Positions 29,642-36,637 of a DNA stretch of 37,819 bases are shown in pieces. Source of the stretch: Verrucomicrobiia bacterium. GTDB taxonomy: Bacteria; Verrucomicrobiota; Verrucomicrobiia; Limisphaerales; UBA9464. The notes below the pieces were generated by a model, which was given only the letters and a program-made list of their open reading frames with translations, searched no databases and was not told where the DNA came from. The DNA lies in contig JAHCBB010000044.1 of assembly GCA_019634635.1 (NCBI GenBank), positions 1 to 37,819 on the forward strand. Reading direction: 5' to 3'. The translations under genes were made by a program, and so were the position numbers. Numbering within the stretch: the stretch's first letter is position 1; each line of letters starts with the position of its first letter.

Positions 29642-29694
29642 GGGTCGGGAATGGGCCGCAGAGCGGTCCCGCCCCGGGGTTGCGGGAGATGGGG
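29642..29694 (+). repeat. 52-bp direct repeat, right of hipBA
   Basis: This is the second copy of the 27691-27742 repeat. The 3' edge runs straight into an LRR gene fragment. Confidence 0.7.
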
Positions 29695-29701
29695 TCCTTT
29701 C

Positions 29702-29766
29702 GACGTGGAATCCAAAGGAACCGTCGGGCAGCCCGCCGGCGGCGTTCGGCCGGCCGATGGCCGGCA
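29702..29766 (-). pseudogene. LRR_5 gene C-terminal scrap
   Basis: On the minus strand this reads P-A-I-G-R-P-x-x-A-G-G-L-P-D-G-S-F-G-F, the linker before the C-terminal module in the LRR proteins at 34272 and 36638. Nothing else of the gene remains. It abuts repeat C2 at a GCCGGCCATCGGCCGGC palindrome. Confidence 0.65.
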
Positions 29767-29925
29767 CTGGGGTTTGGACATTTTTCAGTCTGATTTGGGC
29801 CTCGGCTGGGCGAGGGGAATCGACCCAACGCCAACGGCGTTACGTCCCAGAGCCCAAGGTTGGCGCCCCGCGCCTACCTTGGGTCCACTCGCGATGGATC
29901 GCCAACCCCAACGGGGTTGCGCCCA
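29767..29925 (-). repeat. three-hairpin REP-like repeat, copy C2
   Basis: This is an inverted copy of C1, with the same three stem-loops and the CTGGGGTTTGGAC end at 29767. Together with C3 it brackets the transposase fragment. Confidence 0.75.
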
Positions 29926-29982
29926 AGAATCCTCTAAATCGCGGGATGGATCGGTGATACGTCTGTTGGCCACGCTCGTGGT

Positions 29983-30192
29983 ATGCCTCAATCACTTTCC
30001 TCGGTTTATCTGCACCTTGTCGTTTCGACCAAGGAGCGGCGCCCGTGGCTACGGGACCAAACCGTCCGACAGTCCTTGCACACCCAACTCGGGGCCATCG
30101 CCAAGCGCCTGGAATGTCCGCCTCTCTTGGTAGGTGGAGTTGACGACCACGTGCATCTGCTCGGTCAACTTGGCCGATCGATTTCCCAGGCG
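29983..30192 (+). pseudogene. truncated IS200/REP-associated Y1 transposase
   Basis: About 70 codons match the N-terminus of Y1 (HUH) transposases of the RAYT type: MPQSLSSVYLHLVVSTKERR, then RQSLHTQLGAIAKRL and GGVDDHVHLLGQLGRSISQA, with the H-V-H of the HUH motif. Intact members continue about 80 residues to a catalytic tyrosine. Here similarity ends at 30192, just before repeat C3, and the frame merely runs on to a stop at 30414. The HUH motif remains but the nucleophile is lost, so it should be inactive. Confidence 0.85.
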
Positions 30193-30210
30193 GTATGTCT
30201 GGGACTAGGA

Positions 30211-30350
30211 CGCAACCCCGTTGGGGTTGAGGGCATCAATTTCGTCCTTACCCAAGGTAGGCGTGGGGCGCCAACCTTGGGCTGGGGGACGATACCCCGT
30301 TGGGGTAAAGCAGTCGGAGGAGTGCATGCCGAAAATGTCCAAACTCCAGG
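30211..30350 (+). repeat. three-hairpin REP-like repeat, copy C3
   Basis: GCAACCCCGTTGGGGTTG, a CCCAAGGT/ACCTTGGG stem and TACCCC-gtt-GGGGTA, ending GTCCAAACTCCAGG. It cuts the transposase gene at its left and an LRR gene fragment at its right. Confidence 0.75.
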
Positions 30351-30600
30351 GCCGGCCGAGAGCCGGCAGCCACAGGGCGGTGGGAGCACCGCCAAACGTA
30401 TCGGACCAGCCTGAGGTGCCGGGCAGGTAAAGGACGGTGGGCAAGACGGGGCCGAAGAAGCCGTCGCCGACCGTAGCCGGTGCGTTCCCGGCAAATCGTG
30501 CGTAGGTCAGGCCCGTGCAGCTGTAGAACGCATAGCTTTCAATGGTGGTGAGGCTGTTGGGAATGGTGATTTGGGTCAGGCCCGTGCAATGGGCGAAGGG
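30350..30600 (-). pseudogene. LRR_5 gene 3' fragment
   Basis: On the minus strand it encodes the end of an LRR_5 protein: HCTGLTQITIPNSLTTIESY, CTGLTYARFAGNAP and VLYLPGTSGWSDTFGG. The homology begins abruptly at about 30600 beside repeat R1 and ends at 30350 in repeat C3, where the native C-terminal module is replaced by repeat sequence. The frame is open over this interval, but both ends are foreign. Confidence 0.75.
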
Positions 30601-30602
30601 GC

Positions 30603-30656
30603 CACAGGGACACCTGTCGAATCCGAAGATCAACGAATTCAGCGATAGGTGTCCCC
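30603..30656 (+). repeat. short inverted-repeat element R1
   Basis: A roughly 54-bp unit with ends AGGGACAC and GTGTCCC and an internal CGAATTCAGCGATA. It recurs at 31151-31211. It interrupts the HEPN gene, supplying its stop codon. Confidence 0.7.
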
Positions 30657-30800
30657 TCCGCATCCAAACTCGCGCTCGACCGTGCGGCGGAACCAGCGGT
30701 CGGCGGCGTACGCCTCGAAGGTGCTGCCCGTGCACCGCAGCCGGATGCTGGCCCCGGCCTCCGACACGTCCAGCAACAGCTTCTTTTCTTCAGGCCTCAT
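30639..30800 (-). pseudogene. truncated HEPN (DUF86-like) toxin gene
   Basis: A 53-codon frame from ATG 30800 reads MRPEEKKLLLDV, then TFEAYAADRWFRRTVEREF, matching the N-terminal half of DUF86/HEPN toxins. The start overlaps the MNT antitoxin stop by 11 bases, the normal gene order for this module in many genomes. The second half, with the R-x4-6-H ribonuclease motif, is missing. Element R1 follows the break and provides the stop. The product should be non-toxic. It is not long enough for routine ORF calling. Confidence 0.72.
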
Positions 30801-31098
30801 AGACGAGTTGCCGCGTCGTTTCGAGTACCTGGCGGAAGTATGGATTGCGGACCGAACGTTCCGTCACCAAATCCACCTGCCGCCCGAACACACGTTCCAG
30901 TTCGTGGGCCAGCCCGAAGTAGTTTTCGGTGTATTCCGCGGGCGAGTCGTCTGCCAGTGATACGAGGAAATCGAGGTCGCTCGACTCGGGCCGGAAGCCT
31001 CCGCGGGCGGCCGAGCCAAACAGGTACAACCGCCTGACCTTGAAACGACGGCACGCGGCCACCAAGGCGGGAATCTTGTCGGCAAGCGGCGCGATCAT
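30790..31098 (-). CDS. mntA: MNT-domain nucleotidyltransferase antitoxin
   Basis: This 102-residue MNT protein has the G-S-x-x-R-G motif (GSAARG at 28-33) and D41-x-D43 (SSDLDFLV), with a third acidic residue D76 (RQVDLV). Family members AMPylate a HEPN toxin to neutralise it. All motif residues are present, so it should be active, but its HEPN partner downstream is truncated. Copies of a short inverted-repeat element lie on both sides (30603-30656 and 31151-31211). Confidence 0.85.
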   Translation of the reverse strand: MIAPLADKIPALVAACRRFKVRRLYLFGSAARGGFRPESSDLDFLVSLADDSPAEYTENYFGLAHELERVFGRQVDLVTERSVRNPYFRQVLETTRQLVYEA

Positions 31099-31150
31099 AC
31101 CGGCGGCAACCTGACAGGACCGGCATCTGCCAGCAAGCGGGGCTGCGCGC

Positions 31151-31211
31151 TAGGGACAGGACATCTGTCGGATCTGAAAATCCACGAGTTCGGCGATAGT
31201 GTCCTGTCCCC
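31151..31211 (+). repeat. short inverted-repeat element R2
   Basis: This roughly 60-bp unit has good terminal inverted repeats, AGGGACAGGACA and TGTCCTGTCCC, and a core similar to R1 in the same orientation. It carries no gene, as in MITE or REP elements moved in trans. Confidence 0.75.
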
Positions 31212-31239
31212 TGCGCCCCCCCCCTGTCGTCACCGCCGC

Positions 31240-34107
31240 TCACGGCGAAGGCGTCTTGATCCGAAAGAGCTGGGTATCGCCGGCCGCAAGGGCCGAAAAG
31301 ACCGCCGAGTGGTCGGGCGCATCCACCCACACGTCGCCGGCCGGACGCCACGCCTTGAGGTCGGTCGTGGATTCGATCTCATACCGGGCACCCGGAAGGC
31401 CGAGCACATGGGCGTGGAATCGGCCGGTCGCGTCCGTGTTGACGTCGGTGAAGGCCCCGGCGATCTGGGGAAGGCGCAGGCGGGCGAGATAGGGGGCGGG
31501 CTGCCCATTGAAACTCTGCAACGTCCCACCGAGATACAATGAACCGTCGCCGCCGGCGGCGACGGCCCAGACATGATCGCCGGCGCCCCGTCCAAGGTCG
31601 AACGATTCATCAACCGTTCCGTCCTCGTTGAGCAACGCCACGAAACGGCGGTTCGCACCCGCGATGACGGTGAACCCGCCCGCCACCAGAAGTTGTCCAT
31701 TGGGCAAGGGCTGCAGGTGGATGATCTCGCCGTTGGGCTGCGGCGCCGTGAACGTGGGATCGATGCTTCCATCCGGACTCAGGCGCACCAGACGCCGAAT
31801 GGACCGGCCGCCGACGCGCTCGAAGAACCCGCCCGCATAGGCCCTTCCGTCCGGCAGCGCAGAAACGGACAGGACGGCGGTCTTGGCCCCCGTCTTGAGG
31901 AGGGGAAAGGTCGTGTCCAGCGAGCCATCCGAATTCAGCCGGAAGAGGTTTGTCGCGGCCGAGTTGTTGTAGTGGGTGATGAAGCTGCCGCCGACAAGCA
32001 GTCGTCCGTCCCCAACAAGCCCGATGCCGGACACCGCCACGGCGGTGCCCTGCACTCCGGGTTCGAGGCGAAACGTCGGATCGAGCGAGCCGTCGGCGTT
32101 CAATCGGGCCAAACCTTGAACCGGGCGGTCGCCGACATGCTCAAACGCGCCGCCCACCAGCAGGCGTCCGTCCGGTTGCTCCACCACGGTCCAGACGGCG
32201 CCGTCGAAGCCGGGGTGTTGGAACGTCGTGTCCAGACGTCCATCGGGTTTGATCCGGACAAGATTGCGGGCGGGTGTCCCGTCGGCGAGCCCGATGAATC
32301 CGCCTGCCATCCAGTGGCCACTCGCCAGCGGCGTCACACAGAGAATCTTGGTGGGGGGAATCTCCGGTAGTTCGAACGGGGCCGAGACGAGTTCCGGCGG
32401 CACGAACTCCGCGCTGAGGCTGCCATCCGCTCGCAGGCGGGCCAGCCCGGTGCGCCGGACGCCTCCCACCTGCGTGAAGTCGCCCGCCAACAGGACGCCG
32501 CCGGAAGGGAGGGCGCGCAGGGCGATGACCGTTCCGTTCGGCGCGGCGACCGGCAGAAGGCTTCCGGGTCGTGAATCATCCAGGATCTCCACCCTCAGCT
32601 CCGCGTTTCCAAGGCCGATCCGGGCAAACTCGTCGGTCTCCGGAAACGAGTCGGGTAGGGAACGGATCTGAAGGGTCTGGCGACGTTGGGCGGCAGTGAA
32701 CGTCAGGCGGGCCGGGGTCACTTCGAAGTCAGTGCCCGGTGTTGCGGTGTCCCCTTCCCTGCCGATGGCCAAATCGACTTCATGCGTCCCACCTTCCGCC
32801 AAGTGACCGGTGAACTCGACCGTCACCTCCGCGATGCCGCCGTTTTCCGCAAGAGACACCGAAGGTTGGCTCAGAGAAATGGCCGGTTCGTTGTCGCGGA
32901 TGGTGATGGTACAGGCGGAGTCGGCATTCAGACCGTGATTGCCCTGGACGGTCGAAAGTCCAATTCGCAGCGTCTCATCCCCTTCGAGCAGGTCATCCTC
33001 CAGGATGGGAATCACCAGTTCCGCCGTGGCCTGGTTGGTCCCGAAGGTGACGAAGGTGCTCACCGGCCGGGTGAAATCCTGTCCGACCCTGGCGGGGCTG
33101 GTGTTGTCGAAGGTCACGGTGACCCGGGTGCTGCTGTTCAGATCGCCAGTACGTAACAAGGGCACGGTCACCGAGCCTTCTCCTTCGGCGACCGACAGGG
33201 AGCTCTTTGCGAAACCAATCCGGCTGAGGGCGGTGCGGTAGGCCGCCACGATGGGCGCCGCGCGGTTCAGGGTCTGCGCGTTGTCGGCCTCGCCTGGCTG
33301 TCCGGCAGGAATTCCCAGGGGCACACCGGCGAAGTTCAGGTTGGGATTGGAGAACAGGTTGAGCTGGATGCCGGGATCATAGGCCATGGCGGTGCGATAC
33401 AGCACCCCACCCACCTCGAATCGCCGCCCATTGCTGTAGGGGAACAATGCCCTGATGGACTGAAACGGGGTGGGATAGCCGTGCTCGACGTCATGACCGG
33501 CACCCAGAAAATGGCCCGTCTCGTGGATCAGGCCCAACCCTGCGTGCTCCGTCCAGCGGGGACTGCCAGCAAAGATCGTCCTCCTCATGACGCTCATGCA
33601 GCGGTTGGGCTGGCCTTGGAGATCATTTAAACCGGTGGCTACGCCGTCGTAGAAGTTGGCGTCGGATTCGATGACCAGGTAAACGAAGTCGGCCTTGTAG
33701 TCGCTGCGCAGGGTGGCGATCCGGGAGTCGGAATACATCGCGTTGTGTTCGGTCAACATGTCGCCGCTCTCCACCCAGGTGCTGTGAAGTCCGATCCACA
33801 CCGGATTCAGCCGCACGCCGATGAGGCTCCGGGCAAAGGAGTAGTTGGCGCTGTCAATGACCGCCCGGATGGACCGGCGTAGGGCTTCCTCATCGCCCTG
33901 CGCCGCCCGCGCCCTCGGGGTATAGAGCAGGATGATGTCCACCTCGACGGGTTCCGTGGAGGGATCCCAGATCCCGTCGGATGCGGCCTGGCCGTGGGAT
34001 CGGAGACTGAACAGGAACGCGCTGACCAGCGTGGCCAGCGCGACGTGGAGTCCCCGGCGGAGGAAGCCCGGCGGCTGCGGGGCGGAACGTGGTAGGAACA
34101 AGTTCAT
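31240..34107 (-). CDS. MP5: short-form secreted reprolysin-like metallopeptidase with Calx-beta and delta-60 repeats
   Basis: MP5 has 955 residues from ATG 34107 after leader A. The signal peptide (MNLFLPRSAPQPPGFLRRG..., to about 40) is clearly related to that of MP3, but the roughly 170-residue N-terminal domain of the other MPs is absent and the peptidase domain starts at once (DIILLYTPRARAA, about 57). The zinc motif is HETGHFLGAGHD (195-206) with Met-turn TAMAYDPG. Two Calx-beta-type domains follow (about 290-405 and 408-510), then seven delta-60 repeats and the C-terminal module (YEIESTTDLKAW ... LFRIKTPSP). It is the most diverged family member. Without a prodomain it may not need the same activation. 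Confidence 0.87.
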   Translation of the reverse strand: MNLFLPRSAPQPPGFLRRGLHVALATLVSAFLFSLRSHGQAASDGIWDPSTEPVEVDIILLYTPRARAAQGDEEALRRSIRAVIDSANYSFARSLIGVRLNPVWIGLHSTWVESGDMLTEHNAMYSDSRIATLRSDYKADFVYLVIESDANFYDGVATGLNDLQGQPNRCMSVMRRTIFAGSPRWTEHAGLGLIHETGHFLGAGHDVEHGYPTPFQSIRALFPYSNGRRFEVGGVLYRTAMAYDPGIQLNLFSNPNLNFAGVPLGIPAGQPGEADNAQTLNRAAPIVAAYRTALSRIGFAKSSLSVAEGEGSVTVPLLRTGDLNSSTRVTVTFDNTSPARVGQDFTRPVSTFVTFGTNQATAELVIPILEDDLLEGDETLRIGLSTVQGNHGLNADSACTITIRDNEPAISLSQPSVSLAENGGIAEVTVEFTGHLAEGGTHEVDLAIGREGDTATPGTDFEVTPARLTFTAAQRRQTLQIRSLPDSFPETDEFARIGLGNAELRVEILDDSRPGSLLPVAAPNGTVIALRALPSGGVLLAGDFTQVGGVRRTGLARLRADGSLSAEFVPPELVSAPFELPEIPPTKILCVTPLASGHWMAGGFIGLADGTPARNLVRIKPDGRLDTTFQHPGFDGAVWTVVEQPDGRLLVGGAFEHVGDRPVQGLARLNADGSLDPTFRLEPGVQGTAVAVSGIGLVGDGRLLVGGSFITHYNNSAATNLFRLNSDGSLDTTFPLLKTGAKTAVLSVSALPDGRAYAGGFFERVGGRSIRRLVRLSPDGSIDPTFTAPQPNGEIIHLQPLPNGQLLVAGGFTVIAGANRRFVALLNEDGTVDESFDLGRGAGDHVWAVAAGGDGSLYLGGTLQSFNGQPAPYLARLRLPQIAGAFTDVNTDATGRFHAHVLGLPGARYEIESTTDLKAWRPAGDVWVDAPDHSAVFSALAAGDTQLFRIKTPSP

Positions 34108-34180
34108 GCACCCCTTGCCACCGGACTTCCGGGAAAAGGATTCGCCAATCGTTCAGGAATCTTTCCCCACGCCCAAAACG
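34108..34180 (-). promoter_or_regulatory. conserved leader A, copy 4 (MP5)
   Basis: GCGAATCCTTTTCCCGGAAG, TCCGGTGGCAAGGGGTGC then ATG. Confidence 0.6.
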
Positions 34181-34188
34181 CATGGAAA

Positions 34189-34233
34189 CGGCGGGCCGGA
34201 ACGCACACACAGTTTCGCGCTCGCGGCTCGCCG
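34189..34233 (-). repeat. GC-rich hairpin repeat H3
   Basis: CGGCGGGCCGGAACGC pairs with GCGCTCGCGGCTCGCCG. It lies downstream of the LRR gene stop (34272), and TTTCC follows on the minus strand, so it may terminate that gene. Confidence 0.6.
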
Positions 34234-34271
34234 CCCGGCCCACCCGGGTCAGGAAAAACAACCCGCCCAGC

Positions 34272-36473
34272 TTACGGCGTCCGCAGGCGGTAGAGACGGT
34301 TGGGGTGGCTGGCGGCGGCGGGATCGCTGAACTGGGCGGTGCCGGTGGCGTCGAGGGTCAGGGTGCCTACGGGCTGCCAGTCGGGGTGCGTGAGGTCAGC
34401 GCAGGCCTCGACATTGACCTGACGTTGGGGAGCCCAATCGACAGGGAATCCAAAGGAACCGTCGGGCAGCCCGCCGTCGGTGGTCGGCAGGCCGATGGCC
34501 GGGAGCCACAGGGCGGTGCGCGCACCGCCGAACGTATCGGACCAGCCTGAGGTGCCGGGCAGGTAAAGGACGGTGGGGAAGACGGTGTCGCCGAAGAACG
34601 GGTATTCCTCACTTGGTGCGTTGCCCAGAAATCTCACGAATCTAAGGTTCCAGCAGTCAGAGAACGCATTAATTCCGATGGATGCAAGGCTGTCGGGCAG
34701 GGTGATCTGGGTCAGGCCCGTGCAGTCGGAGAACGCCCGATTTCCGATGGTGGTGAGGCTGTCGGGCACGCTGACTTCGCTCAGGCCCGTGCAGCCGTAG
34801 AACGCATAGCCTTCGATGGTGGTGAGGCTCTCGGGAAAGGTGATCTGCGTCAGGCCCGTGCAGCCGTAGAACGCATAGCCTTCGATGGTGGTGAGGCTCT
34901 CGGGAAAGGTGATCTGGGTCAGGCTCCTGCAGTTGAAGAACGCCCAATCTCCAATGGCGGTGAGGCTGTTGGGCAAGGTGATCTGCCTCAGGCTGGTGCA
35001 GCCGTCGAACGCCCCATCTCCGATGGTGGTGAGGCTCTCGGGAAAGGTGATCTGCCTCAGGCTGGTGCAGTCAAAGAACGCCTGATTTCCGATAGTGGTG
35101 AGGCTGTCGGGCAGGGTGACCTCGGTCAGGCCTGCGCAGCGGGAAAACGCCTCGGCTCCGATGGAAGTAACACCATCGGGAAGGGTGTAGTTGCCCGCCC
35201 GCCCAAAGGAATACTGTAGAATTGCGGTCTGGCCTTTGTCGAACAACACGCCCCCAACGCTGCTGTAGTGGAGGTTCGCACTGGCAACGTCTATGGCAGT
35301 GAGTTCCGTGCAGCCGGAGAACACCTCATTTCCGATGGTGATGAGGCTGTTGGGCAAGGTGACCTGGGTCAGGCGCGTGCAGCCGAAGAAAGCCCGGTAC
35401 TCAATGGAGGTGAGGCTGTTGGGCAAGGTGATCTGGGTCAGCCCTGTGCAGCCGTTGAACGCCTCGTATCCGATGGTGGTGAGGCTGTTGGGCAGGCTGA
35501 TCTGGGTCAGGCCCGTGCAGCCGTTGAACGCCTCGTATCCGATGGTGGTGAGGCTCTCGGGAAAGGCGATCTGCGTCAGGCTCGTGCAGCCGAAGAACGC
35601 CTTGTATCCGATGGTGGTGAGGCTGTTGGGCAGGCTGATCTGGGTCAAGCCCGTGCAGCCACCGAATGCACCGCCTCCGAGGGTAGTGAGGCTGCTGGGA
35701 AGGGTGATCTGGGTCAGACCCGTGCAGCCATCGAATGCACCGCCTTCGATGGTGGTGAGGCTCTCGGGAAAGGTGATCTGCGTCAGGCCCGTGCATCCGG
35801 AGAACGCCGGATTTCCGATGGTGGTGAGGCTCTTGGGCAGGGTGATCTGGGTCAGACCCGTGCATCCGGAGAACGCCCAATTTCCGATGGTGGTGAGGCT
35901 GTCTGGCAGGGTGATCTGGGTCAGCCCTGTGCAGTCGGAGAACGCCCGATTTCCGATGGTGGTGAGGCTGTCGGGCAGGGTGATCTGGGTCAGGCCCGTG
36001 CAGCCGGAGAACGCATTGCCTCCGATGGTGGTGAGGCTCTCGGCAAAGGTGATCTGCGTCAGACCCGTGCAGCGGGCGAACGCAAACTCTCCGATGGTGG
36101 TGAGGCTGTCGGGCAGGCTGATCTGGGTCAGGCCCGTGCAGCCAAAGAATGCAGAGCCTTCGATGGTGGTGAGGCTCTCGGGAAAGGTGATTTGGGTCAG
36201 GCTTGCGCGGTTAACGAACGCACGGTCTCCGATTCTCGTGACGGGGAGGCCATTGAGCTTGGCAGGGATGGTCACCGCCCCGCCTGCGCCCCTATATCCC
36301 GTGATCGTGATGCCATTCTGGTTCGTAACGTAGTTGAACGGGAAGCCATTCTGTGCGCGCAGTTCGAGGTTGGATCCCAGGAAAAGGGCCATGGCCAGCA
36401 GGGGTAGCAGGCGGGCCAGGCGGCCGATCCGGCTTGCCCACCCGGTGGAGGAAATCGAGATGCCAGAGTTCAT
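34272..36473 (-). CDS. secreted BspA-type LRR_5 protein
   Basis: This protein has 733 residues from ATG 36473, right after leader A. Upstream in-frame codons belong to the leader and the previous gene's tail, so I reject the longer frame. A signal segment (ARLLPLLAMALFLGSN) is followed by YVTNQNGITITGY, then 22 LRR_5 repeats of about 23 residues (T-T-I-G-x-x-A-F-x-G-C-T-G-L-T-Q-I-T-L/F-P-x-S-L). After repeat 14 there is one BspA-style island (ANLHYSSVGGVLFDKGQ). A C-terminal linker and module end NRLYRLRTP. The DNA period is 69 bases and several units are identical. Such proteins are usually surface-exposed and adhesive; its ligand is unknown. Confidence 0.87.
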   Translation of the reverse strand: MNSGISISSTGWASRIGRLARLLPLLAMALFLGSNLELRAQNGFPFNYVTNQNGITITGYRGAGGAVTIPAKLNGLPVTRIGDRAFVNRASLTQITFPESLTTIEGSAFFGCTGLTQISLPDSLTTIGEFAFARCTGLTQITFAESLTTIGGNAFSGCTGLTQITLPDSLTTIGNRAFSDCTGLTQITLPDSLTTIGNWAFSGCTGLTQITLPKSLTTIGNPAFSGCTGLTQITFPESLTTIEGGAFDGCTGLTQITLPSSLTTLGGGAFGGCTGLTQISLPNSLTTIGYKAFFGCTSLTQIAFPESLTTIGYEAFNGCTGLTQISLPNSLTTIGYEAFNGCTGLTQITLPNSLTSIEYRAFFGCTRLTQVTLPNSLITIGNEVFSGCTELTAIDVASANLHYSSVGGVLFDKGQTAILQYSFGRAGNYTLPDGVTSIGAEAFSRCAGLTEVTLPDSLTTIGNQAFFDCTSLRQITFPESLTTIGDGAFDGCTSLRQITLPNSLTAIGDWAFFNCRSLTQITFPESLTTIEGYAFYGCTGLTQITFPESLTTIEGYAFYGCTGLSEVSVPDSLTTIGNRAFSDCTGLTQITLPDSLASIGINAFSDCWNLRFVRFLGNAPSEEYPFFGDTVFPTVLYLPGTSGWSDTFGGARTALWLPAIGLPTTDGGLPDGSFGFPVDWAPQRQVNVEACADLTHPDWQPVGTLTLDATGTAQFSDPAAASHPNRLYRLRTP
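34640..36230 (-). repeat. 69-bp coding repeat array
   Basis: These are in-frame DNA units encoding the 22 LRR_5 repeats of the gene above. Two adjacent units near 34798-34915 are identical over about 60 bases, which points to recent unit duplication or conversion. Confidence 0.8.
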
Positions 36474-36547
36474 GCACACTTTGCCACCGCACTTCCGGGA
36501 AGAGGATTCGCGGAATTTTCGGGAATCGTGGTCCTCGCCCAAAACGC
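36474..36547 (-). promoter_or_regulatory. conserved leader A, copy 5 (LRR gene)
   Basis: AATTCCGCGAATCCTCTTCC, CGGAAGTGCGGTGGCAAAG and TGTGC then ATG. This is the same block as before the metallopeptidases, although the gene family is different. Confidence 0.6.
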
Positions 36548-36554
36548 ATGGAAA

Positions 36555-36598
36555 CGGCGGGCCGGAACGCACACACGGTTCGCGCTCGCGGCCCGCCG
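36555..36598 (-). repeat. GC-rich hairpin repeat H4
   Basis: CGGCGGGCCGGAACGC pairs with GCGCTCGCGGCCCGCCG. It lies 40 bases after the stop of the partial LRR gene at 36638, with TTTCC downstream on the minus strand. Confidence 0.65.
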
Positions 36599-36637
36599 CC
36601 TGACCCACACGGGTCAGGAAAAACAACCCGCCCGGGC

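Noticed and set aside
30193..30414. C-terminal half of the open frame starting in the transposase fragment
   Set aside because: It is a chance read-through of repeat C3 and the antisense of an LRR fragment.
34640..36230. Possible CRISPR array because of regular repeats
   Set aside because: The 69-bp units are coding, in frame, have no distinct spacers, and no cas genes are nearby.
35268..36407. Two long + frames antisense to the LRR array, with repeated peptides
   Set aside because: The peptide periodicity only mirrors the 69-bp repeat of the real minus-strand gene.
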